Shown piece after piece: positions 1 to 9,830 of a DNA stretch of 64,000 nucleotides. Every line of letters starts with the position of its first letter. Positions within the stretch are counted from its first letter, which is position 1. The stretch lies in assembly GCF_029892445.1 (NCBI RefSeq), contig NZ_JARXVJ010000001.1, positions 4,492,318 to 4,556,317 of the forward strand, written 5' to 3'. The DNA is from Chryseobacterium sp. H1D6B (GTDB lineage Bacteria > Bacteroidota > Bacteroidia > Flavobacteriales > Weeksellaceae). The notes under the pieces are model-generated. The model ran no database searches. It had not been told where the DNA came from and saw nothing but the letters and a program-made list of their open reading frames with translations. The position numbers and the translations under genes were made by a program.

Positions 1-1968
1 ATCAGGCTGTTTTTCTTTTAATCTGTATCCGTTCAGACATTCAACAATAACGGCTGGATCATCACTTTGAAGCATAGTATTATAGAATCCGGCTGCTTTC
101 GTCAAGTTTCTCGGCACTAAAACCAAAATACCTTTTGAAAGGTTTAAAATTCCCGCCATCGGAGAACCTGAATGCCAGACACCTTCTAATCTGTGTCCTC
201 TGGTTCTGATAATTACAGGAGCTTTCTGACCTCCTTTTGTTCTGTACTGAACTGTCGCAAGATCATCACTCATTCCCTGTAAACAATACAGGATATAATC
301 TAAATACTGAATTTCAGCAATGGGTCTAAGACCTCTCATTGCCATTCCGATTCCTTGTCCTAGAATGGTAGCTTCACGGATTCCGGTATCTGCAACACGA
401 ATTTCACCGTATTTCTCCTGCATTCCTTCCAGTCCCTGGTTCACATCACCAATATTTCCGGCATCTTCACCAAACACTAAAGTTTCAGGATATTTTTCAA
501 ATATTTTATCAAAATTGTTCCTAACCACTACTCTTCCATCTACCTCTTCTGAACTGTCTGAATAAACTGGTTTGATTTCTTTAATATTTTCAGCTTTCCA
601 TTGAGACTGAGAATATAAATGAGAAGAATAATTGTCTTTTTCTACTTCAAAAACCTCATTATACTTCTGCATCAATTGGCTTCTTTCAGGAGAACTGGTT
701 CCTCTTGTTGCCAGTAAAGATTTTCTCACCAAATGGAAAATATCTTTTTTAGCTTTAGAAACTAATGTATTAAACTGAGCTATATAATTTTCAATTTCAG
801 AATTCTGGCTCTTCATATTTTCCACTAATGGTAAAACTGACTGCGTTAAATCTGTAATTGTTTTCTGATAACTTTCCCAAGCTGCTTTCTGCCCGGCTTT
901 CACTGTTTTTTTAGCCTCTTCATCTATTGCATCCAGTTCTGCTGCTGCTGCAATAATTTCTTCCTTACCTTCAATTTCAATTGAATAATTAAGAATCCAT
1001 TCTCTGAATTTTACTAATCCGTCAAAATCTGCTTCCCAGGCAAGACGCTCTTCATTTTTATATCTTTCGTGAGATCCTGAGGTAGAGTGTCCTTGAGGCT
1101 GCGTAACTTCAACAACATGGACTACTACAGGTACACTTTCTGTTCTTGCGAAATGCTCAGCTTTTGCATAAGCATCTAATAATGCAGGATAATCCCAAGC
1201 TTTTACCTTAATAATTTCACAACCCTGATTTTCGCCTTCTTTTCTTTGGAAACCGCTAAGCATCTCAGAAATATCAGCTTTTGCTCTCTGGTTTTTTGTA
1301 GGAACTGAAATTCCATACCCGTCATCCCAGATAGAAACGATCATAGGAACCTGAAGCGCACATGCGGCATTCAATGTTTCCCAGAAATGGCCTTCTGCTG
1401 TAGAAGCATCTCCGATAGTTCCAAAAGCGATTTCGTTTCCTTCTTTGGAAAACTTTTCAGAACCGTCAAATTTTACTGATTTATATATTTTTGAAGCCTG
1501 AGCTAATCCTAATAACCTTGGCATCTGTCCTGCTGTAGGAGAAATATCAGAAGAAATATTTTTTTGAGCTGTTAAATCTTTCCAGCTTCCGTCTTCATTT
1601 AAACTTCTTGTTGCGAAGTGGCCGTTCATTTGTCTTCCCGCTGATGCAGGTTCTCTTTCTACGCTTGTATCTGCATACAGCTGTGCAAAAAAGCTCCCCA
1701 CTGTTAATGCATCTACAGCTAAAGCAAAAGTTTGGTCTCTATAGTACCCAGAACGGAAGTCTCCATTCTTAAAAACTTTCGCCATTGCCAGCTGTGGCAG
1801 TTCTTTACCATCGCCGAAAATACCGAATTTAGCCTTTCCTGTAAGCACTTCTCTTCTTCCTAAATAAGACATTTCACGAGAAATCCTTCCCAATTTATAA
1901 TCTTCAAGTATTTGATTTCTAAAATCTTGAAAAGAAATTTGCTGAGTTTCAATATAGGTTGTTTGCAT
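1..1968 (-). CDS. 2-oxoacid dehydrogenase E1, fused alpha/beta subunits (3' end outside window)
   Basis: Thiamine-diphosphate-dependent E1 component of a 2-oxoacid dehydrogenase complex (branched-chain 2-oxoacid or pyruvate type). It decarboxylates the oxoacid and passes the acyl group to E2 lipoate in the cytoplasm. I translated 656 codons from ATG at 1966-1968; the frame runs open to base 1, so the C-terminus is missing. The N-terminal half is alpha-like, with GYYRDQTFAL, AGRQMNGHF and a TPP site GDASTAEGHF...IWDDGYGIS. The second half is beta-like, with LVFGEDAG, GIREATILGQGIGMA and PIAEIQYLDYI. The single-chain fusion is usual in Flavobacteriia. Oxoacid specificity cannot be decided from sequence. 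Confidence 0.9.
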   Translation of the reverse strand, partial: MQTTYIETQQISFQDFRNQILEDYKLGRISREMSYLGRREVLTGKAKFGIFGDGKELPQLAMAKVFKNGDFRSGYYRDQTFALAVDALTVGSFFAQLYADTSVEREPASAGRQMNGHFATRSLNEDGSWKDLTAQKNISSDISPTAGQMPRLLGLAQASKIYKSVKFDGSEKFSKEGNEIAFGTIGDASTAEGHFWETLNAACALQVPMIVSIWDDGYGISVPTKNQRAKADISEMLSGFQRKEGENQGCEIIKVKAWDYPALLDAYAKAEHFARTESVPVVVHVVEVTQPQGHSTSGSHERYKNEERLAWEADFDGLVKFREWILNYSIEIEGKEEIIAAAAELDAIDEEAKKTVKAGQKAAWESYQKTITDLTQSVLPLVENMKSQNSEIENYIAQFNTLVSKAKKDIFHLVRKSLLATRGTSSPERSQLMQKYNEVFEVEKDNYSSHLYSQSQWKAENIKEIKPVYSDSSEEVDGRVVVRNNFDKIFEKYPETLVFGEDAGNIGDVNQGLEGMQEKYGEIRVADTGIREATILGQGIGMAMRGLRPIAEIQYLDYILYCLQGMSDDLATVQYRTKGGQKAPVIIRTRGHRLEGVWHSGSPMAGILNLSKGILVLVPRNLTKAAGFYNTMLQSDDPAVIVECLNGYRLKEKQPD

Positions 1969-2106
1969 TGCCAAATATAAAAATTTTTTATTCCCGAAGT
2001 ATTTCGCTAATATACAATTTTTAAATTAATTTTAATTTTTAATAATGTTTTTTAAAAATTTGATAATGAAAGAAATTCTAGTTTACTTTGATTAAATTTA
2101 AACAGC

Positions 2107-2400
2107 ATGGAAAAAAAGTCACCTCATATCCTCAACGCATCTAGTAACCTTTTAGGGTTTTCTTTGATTATCATCACCTCTTTGAAAATCACTAAAATGA
2201 GCCAGCATACTAATCTAGACGAATTTGCAGGCCTGGCAGGGATTCTTTTCGCCTGCAGCTGTTTCTTTTCTTTTCTGGCTATCAGAACTGAAAATGAAAA
2301 GCGTGAAACTAAATTTGAGACTATTGCGGATTATTTATTTTTAATCGCTTTATTTTGTGTCGTCTTAGCCGTTGTTATTGTAACCGTAAAAGTAATGTAG
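2107..2400 (+). CDS. small membrane protein, unknown function
   Basis: A 97-residue protein with three hydrophobic stretches (about residues 14-26, 42-62 and 75-96), so probably a three-pass inner-membrane protein. It has a short charged link (TENEKRETKFET) between the second and third segments. It stands alone, divergent from the E1 gene. I do not recognise a family with certainty; the segment pattern resembles small uncharacterised flavobacterial membrane proteins. Confidence 0.6.
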   Translation: MEKKSPHILNASSNLLGFSLIIITSLKITKMSQHTNLDEFAGLAGILFACSCFFSFLAIRTENEKRETKFETIADYLFLIALFCVVLAVVIVTVKVM

Positions 2401-2586
2401 AGCAAGTTTTATTCATTAAAGCTTTAATTACCTTAATAAAATTAAGAAATCTTAACAAAAAAATCCACACTTTACATTTAACATAATAAAATAAGCAGAA
2501 GGTTTTCAACGTTTTATCTTTTTATGGTATACTATTTGAGATCCGAAGTTCTTGAAAATTATTTCATAAAAAAACAACACATTCAA

Positions 2587-3378
2587 ATGACAAGAAAACT
2601 GCTTACAGCTTTTAGTGTTTTTGCACTATCAGCTGTTACTTTCGCACAAGTTGGTATCAGTACCAATAATCCTCAAGCCAGCTTCCATATTGACGGGGCA
2701 AAAGACAATCCTGCATCTGGAGCTCCTTCTGCAGCTCAGCAGGCCAATGATTTTGCTGTCACCAATACGGGCAATGTAGGCATTGGTACTACCACTCCAA
2801 CTGAAAAACTGGATGTCGGCACAGGAAATGCCCGGATCCGTAATATCAATACCAACATTGGGGTCGGTGGAACTGATAGAGTTGTAGTAGCTGATGCTAC
2901 AGGTGTTTTGAAAACCATTAACTTTAATTCGTACTCACTCTTTCATGCCCGTCTTGCAAGCAACCAAAACTTAGCAACCTCTACTCCTTCCACTTTAGTA
3001 TTTTCTGCTCCGTTAGCCACTTCTTCGTATTACTCCTATAATACATCAACAGGTGTCTTGACGTTTAATCAGGCAGGAAATTACCTGATCACCCTGCAGG
3101 CAAGTTTTACAAATACAACCGCAGGAACACAGCTGTTATTAGGTATAAGACCTGTTCCTGATGCCGATTATTTAGGAAGAGGCAGTCATTATAATGCAGT
3201 TGCTAACTCGGGAACAATTGGAGAACTAATGAATTATACTACTCTATTGATCATACCTACAGTTGGGTATCAAGTACGTTTTACAGCTGCCCCTAATGCA
3301 AGTGCTACCGTTTTAGCAACTGAAACTGGAAGTACGGGAAGTGGAAATGTTACCAATGTTACGGTACAAAAAATATAA
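2587..3378 (+). CDS. secreted protein with tail-fibre-like N-terminus and C1q-like C-terminal domain
   Basis: About 263 residues from the ATG at 2587. The frame opens at 2524, but only the later start gives a clean signal peptide (MTRKLLTAFSVFALSAVTFAQ). The mature N-terminus has repeats of the NVGIGTTTPTEKLDV and GISTNNPQASFHIDG type, common in surface proteins of Chryseobacterium. The last ~140 residues look like a C1q/TNF-like beta sandwich (FSAPLATSSYYSYN, GVLTFNQAGNYLITLQASF). No T9SS tail is visible. Probably a surface-exposed, possibly trimeric protein; ligand unknown. It converges on the polyprenyl synthase gene across a shared terminator. Confidence 0.7.
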   Translation: MTRKLLTAFSVFALSAVTFAQVGISTNNPQASFHIDGAKDNPASGAPSAAQQANDFAVTNTGNVGIGTTTPTEKLDVGTGNARIRNINTNIGVGGTDRVVVADATGVLKTINFNSYSLFHARLASNQNLATSTPSTLVFSAPLATSSYYSYNTSTGVLTFNQAGNYLITLQASFTNTTAGTQLLLGIRPVPDADYLGRGSHYNAVANSGTIGELMNYTTLLIIPTVGYQVRFTAAPNASATVLATETGSTGSGNVTNVTVQKI

Positions 3379-3400
3379 ACCTATACATTATGTTAAAAAA

Positions 3401-3429
3401 AAATCTGAATGCCGAAAGCATTCAGATTT
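3401..3429. terminator. bidirectional rho-independent terminator
   Basis: Perfect 12-bp inverted repeat AAATCTGAATGC / GCATTCAGATTT with a CGAAA loop, flanked by an A-run and a T-run. It lies between convergent genes ending at 3378 (+) and 3443 (-) and can serve both. Confidence 0.85.
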
Positions 3430-3442
3430 TTTTATTCTAGTT

Positions 3443-4420
3443 TTAAAATTTTCGTTCAATAACGTAATCCAGCATACTGTGAAGTGACTTTTTGGCCTCT
3501 GAGTCTGGAAATTCGTTAAGAATATCTTTCGCTTTATGTTGGAAATCTTTCATTACACTTACAGCATAATCCAATCCTCCAGAGCTTTTTACGAAAGCAA
3601 TAAGTTCTTTCACCCGTTTTTGATCGTTATTATAGCGTTTTATTGTATTAAAATAATATTTTCTGTCTTTTTCTCCGGCAATTTTAAGGGTATGAATTAA
3701 AGGAAGCGTCATTTTTTGTTCCTTAATATCAATTCCTACAGGTTTTCCAATAAAATTTGAGCTTAAATAATCGAATAAGTCATCTTTAATCTGAAATGCC
3801 ATTCCTGTATAAGTTCCGAAATCAAGCATTTTTTTAGCAAGTGCTTCATCTGCGTTATTTGATAAAACACCTATTTCACAACATGCTGCAATTAAAGTTG
3901 CTGTTTTCTGACGAATAATTTCGTAATACACATCTTCTGTAATATCTAATTTTCTAGCTTTTTCCAATTGAAGAAGCTCACCTTCGGACATTTCTCTAAT
4001 AGTTCTTGAGATTACAGCAAGTAAATCGTAGTCTTTATGGTCTGTAGATAGTAAAACTGATTTTGACAAAAGATAATCTCCTACTAAAACTGCAATTTTA
4101 TTCTTCCATAAAGCATTAATAGAGAAAAAATTACGTCTTTTAAAGCTTTCATCCACTACATCATCATGTACCAAAGTAGCGGTGTGGATAAGCTCAATCA
4201 TGGAAGCACCGCGGTACGTCTTTTCATTGACCTCTCCTATTAATTTTGCACAAAGAAACACAAACATTGGCCGCATCTGCTTTCCTTTAGTAGTAACGAT
4301 AAAGCGAGTTACTTTATCTAATAAAGGGACTTTACTCTGCATGGATTCATAAAACTTCTGCTCGAAAAGTTTCATTTCTTCATTGATCGGCTGTTTGATT
4401 TCTTCTACGATATTCGCCAC
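3443..4420 (-). CDS. polyprenyl diphosphate synthase (octaprenyl/solanesyl type)
   Basis: Trans-isoprenyl diphosphate synthase, 325 residues, usual family length. Both Asp-rich motifs are present: DDVVD at residues 86-90 and KDDLFD near 212-217. The GKQMRP substrate-binding segment is at ~46-51. Such enzymes extend FPP with IPP to make the menaquinone side chain in Bacteroidota. Product chain length is not readable from the sequence. The start is ATG at 4420. It appears monocistronic. Confidence 0.9.
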   Translation of the reverse strand: MANIVEEIKQPINEEMKLFEQKFYESMQSKVPLLDKVTRFIVTTKGKQMRPMFVFLCAKLIGEVNEKTYRGASMIELIHTATLVHDDVVDESFKRRNFFSINALWKNKIAVLVGDYLLSKSVLLSTDHKDYDLLAVISRTIREMSEGELLQLEKARKLDITEDVYYEIIRQKTATLIAACCEIGVLSNNADEALAKKMLDFGTYTGMAFQIKDDLFDYLSSNFIGKPVGIDIKEQKMTLPLIHTLKIAGEKDRKYYFNTIKRYNNDQKRVKELIAFVKSSGGLDYAVSVMKDFQHKAKDILNEFPDSEAKKSLHSMLDYVIERKF

Positions 4421-4493
4421 AGTCTTGTGAATGTATAGATACTAGTTATTAATTTAACAAAGATAATTTTTTTCAGTCAATATTAATAGAATT

Positions 4494-5372
4494 TCAGCGA
4501 CTGAATTTCTCATTTGGAATAAAGTATAAAGCCGGCTTAGTGTTTCCTAATGGCGAATGAAATTTTTCTCCGGAAATATAAATTCCTTTTTCATCCACTG
4601 CAATTCCTTCGATCTGCCCGATGGATAAAGCACTTCCTAAGTAATAATGTTTAGGATTTTCTTTAAAGAACAAACCTGATTCCGTCTCCTCAAAAATATC
4701 TAAAAAAACTTCTGTTTTCTTTGTATACCCTATTAAGTAAAGCTTTTTATCAAAATAAGAAGCATCAGTAACCACAAAATCAGTTGTATAGGTTTCTATT
4801 TTTTCTGCACCTTGAATCTCTGAAACTGCTGGATCAATGACATAATGAGTCGTTGATTTAGAAGCCCATTCTTTAGTAAAAAGATGGAGTTTTCCATTGA
4901 GATAGATCATTGCTTCAGCATCAAAATCATTATTTAGATTTTTTGAAGTAAAATCCTGCTGCTCCGGATAATGAAAAGAAATTGTTTTAATGGAGTCATT
5001 ATTCAAATGTTCATCTTTAAAAGAGACTTTATAAATTTTCAAATCTTTTCTCGTTCCCGTATTATTTCCAACATCACCGATGTAAAAATTTTCTCCATCA
5101 TTTGTCAGCGCTTCCCAGTCTTTATTTTGAGCATCAATCTTAAAGGTATTTAGGATCTCGCCAGAGGTTTTATCTATTTCAAAAAGTTCAGGTGCATTTC
5201 CGCTGTCATTGAAGGTGTATAATTTTCCGTTAAAAAGACTTAATCCAGAAGATTCCTGAATTTTGTTATTCAGATAAGCTGTTCTGTATTTTTTTATTTT
5301 GAAAAAATCTGTCTTCTGGGAAAACCCGGTCTGAAAAATAATTAGGGAGAGGATTAGAATAAACTTTTTCAT
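4494..5372 (-). CDS. secreted beta-propeller-like protein, unknown function
   Basis: About 292 residues from ATG at 5372 (MKKFILILSLIIFQTGFSQ signal peptide); an upstream in-frame start at 5411 would bury the signal peptide. The mature part has recurring segments typical of propeller blades: GLSLFNGKLYTFNDSGN, DWEALTNDGENFYIGDVGNN, DAEAMIYLNGKLHLFTKEW, IEGIAVDEKGIYISGEK. These resemble SdiA-regulated or phytase/esterase-like propeller proteins. No catalytic signature can be named. Exported to periplasm or surface. Confidence 0.65.
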   Translation of the reverse strand: MKKFILILSLIIFQTGFSQKTDFFKIKKYRTAYLNNKIQESSGLSLFNGKLYTFNDSGNAPELFEIDKTSGEILNTFKIDAQNKDWEALTNDGENFYIGDVGNNTGTRKDLKIYKVSFKDEHLNNDSIKTISFHYPEQQDFTSKNLNNDFDAEAMIYLNGKLHLFTKEWASKSTTHYVIDPAVSEIQGAEKIETYTTDFVVTDASYFDKKLYLIGYTKKTEVFLDIFEETESGLFFKENPKHYYLGSALSIGQIEGIAVDEKGIYISGEKFHSPLGNTKPALYFIPNEKFSR

Positions 5373-5480
5373 TAGATAAAAATAGAGTTTTATTTTCAAA
5401 ATTTCAAACACTTATAATAGGTTTTGGCTAAAGCAGTATTGAGTTTATTAACATAGAAAGAACGGCTTAAAAGCATTGAG

Positions 5481-6340
5481 GAATTATATTAAACGCAAAG
5501 GCGCAAAATTATATTATGCGAATGCTGTAAAGCGCAAAGATTTCATCTGCGATAAAATTGATTGTGTTACTGAAGTCCGTTCCTATTGATCTAAAATTAG
5601 AGTTGATAAAAGCACAAATGTTATTTTTAAATGACCTAGGAACCGGAGGCGTTAAGAAAATGAATACTGTGAACGTTAAGAAAACTCTATTGTCTGAGTG
5701 CGGGCCGGAATATGATTATAAACCTATTTTTTAATCCGAACGAGTTTTAGAGTTTTTAGAGAACAGTATTCATTTTTAGCCGTAGTTTCCAGTCTTGAAC
5801 TTTTGTTTCTTTTGTTTCAAGACAAAAGAAATTAGAAAAAACATTAAACGCAAAGGCGCAAAATTATATTATGCGAATGCTGTAAGGCGCAAAGATTTCA
5901 TCTGCGATAAAATTGATCGTGTTAATTAGATACCAGCTGAAGCCCGTTCCTATTGATCTAAAATTAGAGTTGATAAAAGCATAAATGTTATTTTTAAATG
6001 ACTTAGGAACCGGAGGCGTTAAGAAAATGAATACTGTGAACGTTAAGAAAACTCTATTGTCTGAGTGCGGACCGGAATATGATTATAAACCTATTTTTTA
6101 ATCCGCACGAGTTTTAGAGTTTTTAGAGAACAGTATTCATTTTTAGCCGTAGTTTCCAGTCTTGAACTTTTGTTTCTTTTGTTTCAAGACAAAAGAAATT
6201 AAAAAAAACATTAAACGCAAAGGCGCAAAATTGTATTATGCGAATGCTGTAAAGCGCAAAGATTTTATCTGCGATAAAATTGATTGTGTTAAAATTAGAT
6301 ACCAGCTGAAGCCCGTTCCTATTGATCTAAAAATATATTG
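5481..6340. repeat. tandem repeat of ~355-367 bp, two full units plus a third partial
   Basis: The motif AAACGCAAAGGCGCAAAATT recurs at 5491, 5846 and 6213 (periods 355 and 367). Copy 1 lacks a dozen bases around the ATTAGATACCAGC segment. Each unit carries TTAAGAAAATGAATACTGTG, a TTTTAGAGTTTTTAGAG stretch, and CCCGTTCCTATTGATCTAAA (the REP-like element also seen at 11.45 and 20.5 kb). No convincing ORF lies inside. This fills the 1-kb gap between 5372 and 6383. Confidence 0.85.
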
Positions 6341-6382
6341 TATACTCTGTTGAAAAAGAACTTGCGGCATCCTTTAAAAAGG

Positions 6383-7318
6383 TCAAGCTGATTTTTCACG
6401 CTGTTCTTGTTTTCTTGCTTTTTTTGCAAAATATTCTCTCTGATACTGTCTTACTGTTTTTCCTGTCCCGTCATGTCTCCAGCCCGGTGAATTGAAAAGA
6501 TAATTAATCCGGTCTGAAAATTTCAATCCCGGCTGTCTGATATCTTTCCATATTCTTCTCCATTCATAAAGAAGTACAGTATCTGGTTTATTATCCGGCA
6601 TTTTAGGATAAATTCCGTATTTCACAGGAATATTCGGGTCTTCTTTTTCAAAGGTGCCGAAAATTTTATCCCAGATAATAAGACACATTCCCATGTTTCT
6701 GTCCAGATATTTAATATTGCAGGCATGATGCACACGATGGTGGGAAGGGGTTACTAAAATATATTCTAAAAAGCCCATTCTTTTTACCGTCTGTGTATGC
6801 ACCCAGGTTCCATATACCTGACCTATGGCGTAAACAACCATAATATGCCAAGGATTAAATCCTAAAAAAGCCAATGGCGAAAAGTAAAGATATCTATAAA
6901 GAGGCTGCAGTACAGGGCTTCTAAAACCTGTAGTCAAATTAAAATATTCTGAATTGTGGTGCGTAATATGAACGGCCCAGAATGCCCGTGAATGGTGGTC
7001 TACATAATGAAGAACGTAGTACGCAAAATCTGTAATAACAAAACAGATCAGCCAGTACCATACTGTAAAATCCCATGAAAAAAGACGGTGGTTATAAAAG
7101 AAAAACATCACTCCCATCGCAACAACCTTCATCACAAGGTCTAAACCGAAGTTCAACAATGCTAAATAAATACTGGTTGCTACATCTTTTCCATTGTAAA
7201 GCTTAGCCTCAGAAACGTGGCTGTAAATCATTTCGGCTAAGATAACAGAGGCATGAAGAGGAATTGACCATGCATAGACATTTTCTAACCCGTTTTCACC
7301 AAGAAAGTAATCCATCAT
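6383..7318 (-). CDS. sterol desaturase / fatty acid hydroxylase family membrane protein
   Basis: 311 residues with the His-box pattern of the fatty acid hydroxylase superfamily: HYVDHHSRAFWAVHITHHNSE, then HTQTVKR...SHHRVHHACN. The boxes are interleaved with membrane segments (VMKVVAMGVMFFFYN, FTVWYWLICFVITDFAYYVLH, SPLAFLGFNPWHIMVVYAIG). These di-iron enzymes hydroxylate or desaturate lipids in the inner membrane. Substrate unknown. The C-terminus (KKARKQEQREKSA) is basic and cytoplasmic. The start is one of two adjacent ATGs at 7318/7315. Confidence 0.85.
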   Translation of the reverse strand: MMDYFLGENGLENVYAWSIPLHASVILAEMIYSHVSEAKLYNGKDVATSIYLALLNFGLDLVMKVVAMGVMFFFYNHRLFSWDFTVWYWLICFVITDFAYYVLHYVDHHSRAFWAVHITHHNSEYFNLTTGFRSPVLQPLYRYLYFSPLAFLGFNPWHIMVVYAIGQVYGTWVHTQTVKRMGFLEYILVTPSHHRVHHACNIKYLDRNMGMCLIIWDKIFGTFEKEDPNIPVKYGIYPKMPDNKPDTVLLYEWRRIWKDIRQPGLKFSDRINYLFNSPGWRHDGTGKTVRQYQREYFAKKARKQEQREKSA

Positions 7319-7394
7319 GATTTACTAGTTTTGATGCAAAGGTAGGATTTTAGAGAAACAGGAAGGCTAAGTATGAATCTTTTTTAATAAAATT

Positions 7395-8429
7395 TTAATC
7401 AGTTGCTTTATTGGCTAACTGACCGCAGGCTGCATCAATATCTCCGCCACGGCTTCTGCGGATCATTACTGTGATTCCTGCATTTTCAAGCTGGCGTACA
7501 TAGTTTTCTTCTGCCTGCTTGTTGCATTTATCATATTTCCCGTCACCGATCGGGTTATACTGGATCAAATTAACTTTTGAAGGTACCTGTTTGCAGTATC
7601 TGATCAGGGCTTTGATATCTTCATCTTTATCATTGATGCCTTTCCATACACAGTATTCAAAAGTGATCACAGAGCCTGTTTTCTTGTACCAGTACTGCAA
7701 TGAATCCATGATATCCGTTAATGGAAATTTATCTGAAAAAGGCATGATCTCATTACGCTTAACTTCGATCGCTGAGTGGAGCGATAATGCTAATTTTACC
7801 CTCAAATCATCATCAGCAAGCATTTTAATCATCTTTGGAATCCCGGATGTAGAAACAGTAATCCTTCTAGGAGACATTCCTAATCCTTCAGGCTGTGTAA
7901 TTTTTCGGATGGCTTCCACTACATTTTTGTAGTTCATCATCGGCTCTCCCATCCCCATGAAAACGATATTGGAAAGAGGTCTTTCGAAATACATTTTACT
8001 CTGGCTGTCGATAAGGGCCACTTGATCTACAATTTCTGCAACTTCAAGATTTCTCATTCTTTTCAGTCTTGCTGTAGCACAGAATTCGCAGTTAAGAGAA
8101 CATCCTACCTGTGATGAAACGCAGGCTGTAGTTCTGGTTTCTGTGGGAATCAATACAGATTCTACCATTAAACCGTCATGAAGCTTCACTCCGTTTTTAA
8201 TGGTTCCGTCTGAGCTTTTTTGAAGCAGATCTACAGAAACAGGATTAATGGTATATTCTTCAGAAATTTTATCTCTGAGCTGTTTGGGAAGATTCGTCAT
8301 TTCTTCAATAGAATGGAGGTTTTTACTCCATAACCAGTCATAGACCTGTTTCGCACGAAACGGTTTTTCTCCTAATGTCATAAAATAATCATTAAGCTGG
8401 TCTAGTGATAAAACTCGGATATCTTTCAT
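7395..8429 (-). CDS. rlmN: dual-specificity 23S rRNA/tRNA adenine C2-methyltransferase RlmN
   Basis: Radical-SAM enzyme that methylates C2 of A2503 in 23S rRNA (and A37 in some tRNAs). 344 residues, standard length. The cluster-binding CSLNCEFC gives C110, C114 and C117. The two mechanistic cysteines are in TACVSSQ (C103) and DAACGQ (C335). Other family motifs are GMGEPMMNY, SLHSA and IMPFSDKFPL. It lies just downstream of queA on the same strand, so the two tRNA/rRNA modification genes may be cotranscribed. Confidence 0.97.
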   Translation of the reverse strand: MKDIRVLSLDQLNDYFMTLGEKPFRAKQVYDWLWSKNLHSIEEMTNLPKQLRDKISEEYTINPVSVDLLQKSSDGTIKNGVKLHDGLMVESVLIPTETRTTACVSSQVGCSLNCEFCATARLKRMRNLEVAEIVDQVALIDSQSKMYFERPLSNIVFMGMGEPMMNYKNVVEAIRKITQPEGLGMSPRRITVSTSGIPKMIKMLADDDLRVKLALSLHSAIEVKRNEIMPFSDKFPLTDIMDSLQYWYKKTGSVITFEYCVWKGINDKDEDIKALIRYCKQVPSKVNLIQYNPIGDGKYDKCNKQAEENYVRQLENAGITVMIRRSRGGDIDAACGQLANKATD

Positions 8430-8499
8430 TGTTGGGGTTTAGATAATAGATTAAAGGTCACAGGCAGTTCATACCTGCAACCTATTACCTTATATCTTT

Positions 8500-9549
8500 T
8501 TATAAAATTAACATTGCGTCTCCGTAAGAGTAAAATTTATATTTTTCTTTTACGGCTTCTTCATAAGCATGCATGATGAAATCTCTCCCAGCAAATGCAG
8601 CGATCATCATTAATAATGTAGATTTTGGAGTATGGAAATTCGTAATCATTGAATTAGCAACACCAAAATCGTGAGGCGGATAAATAAATTTGTTCGTCCA
8701 TCCGTTGAATGCAGAGATCTTTTTATTTGAAGAAACAGAAGTTTCTAATGCTCTCATTGTTGTTGTACCTACCGCACAAACTCTTCTGTGCTCATCTACA
8801 GCTTTGTTGATGATATCAGCGTTTTTCTCATCAATGATGATTTCTTCAGATTCCATTTTGTGTTTAGAAAGATCTTCCACCTCAATTGGGTTAAAAGTTC
8901 CTAAACCAACGTGAAGCGTAACTTCAGCAAAATCAATTCCTTTGATCTCTAATCTCTTCATCAAATGTCTAGAGAAATGCAGTCCTGCAGTAGGTGCTGC
9001 TACAGCTCCTTCTATTTTTGCATAGATCGTCTGGTATCTTTCAGCATCTTCAGGTTCTACAGCTCTTTTGATATATTTTGGAAGCGGAGTTTCTCCTAAT
9101 TCTTTCAATTTTGTACGGAATTCGTCGTAAGAACCGTCAAATAAGAATCTCAATGTTCTTCCTCTGGAAGTGGTATTATCGATAACTTCTGCTACTAAAG
9201 ATTCATCTTCAGTAAAGAATAATTTGTTACCAATTCTTATTTTTCTTGCCGGATCTACCAATACATCCCAAACACGGGTTTCTTTATCTAGTTCTCTTAA
9301 AAGAAAAACTTCAATTTTCGCACCTGTTTTTTCTTTATTACCATAAAGACGAGCCGGGAAAACCTTTGTATTATTGAAAATAAACAAATCCTTCTCATCA
9401 AAATAATCTACAACATCCTTAAACAATTTATGTTCAATAGTTTCAGTCTTACGGTCAAGAACCATTAATCTGGCTTCATCTCTGTGCTCTGATGGGTGTT
9501 CTGCCAATAGCTCAGCAGGAAGATCAAAATTAAAATCTGATGTTTTCAT
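8500..9549 (-). CDS. queA: S-adenosylmethionine:tRNA ribosyltransferase-isomerase QueA
   Basis: Transfers and isomerises the ribosyl part of SAM to 7-aminomethyl-7-deazaguanine in tRNA, making epoxyqueuosine. 349 residues, typical length. Diagnostic segments: FNFDLPAELLAEHPSEHRDEARLMVLDR, FNNTKVFPARL, GAVAAPTAGLHFS, VTLHVGLGTFNPIE and NFHTPKSTLLMMIAAFAG. 70 bp upstream of rlmN. The 281-bp gap to the divergent serine hydrolase is AT-rich and shows no further gene. Confidence 0.97.
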   Translation of the reverse strand: MKTSDFNFDLPAELLAEHPSEHRDEARLMVLDRKTETIEHKLFKDVVDYFDEKDLFIFNNTKVFPARLYGNKEKTGAKIEVFLLRELDKETRVWDVLVDPARKIRIGNKLFFTEDESLVAEVIDNTTSRGRTLRFLFDGSYDEFRTKLKELGETPLPKYIKRAVEPEDAERYQTIYAKIEGAVAAPTAGLHFSRHLMKRLEIKGIDFAEVTLHVGLGTFNPIEVEDLSKHKMESEEIIIDEKNADIINKAVDEHRRVCAVGTTTMRALETSVSSNKKISAFNGWTNKFIYPPHDFGVANSMITNFHTPKSTLLMMIAAFAGRDFIMHAYEEAVKEKYKFYSYGDAMLIL

Positions 9550-9830
9550 TTTTTAAATTACGGTTTAAAAATTATAAAAATTACTATGTAATTTTAGGAG
9601 TGCAAATATACGACATTGAATACCCCTTTGTCAAGTTTTATTGAACCCAATTGTCAAAATTTTAAATATAATCAAATTTCAACCTCCTAAAATTAGTATT
9701 TTGGCTCATTAAAAATTAATACTTTTAGCAGCTATTAATTAAGAACCTACAGATAAAGATCTCTTTTAAGTTAAAAAACTGAAGCATAACAACCTTCAAT
9801 TCATCTGCACAATAAAAATTTTAATAGACT

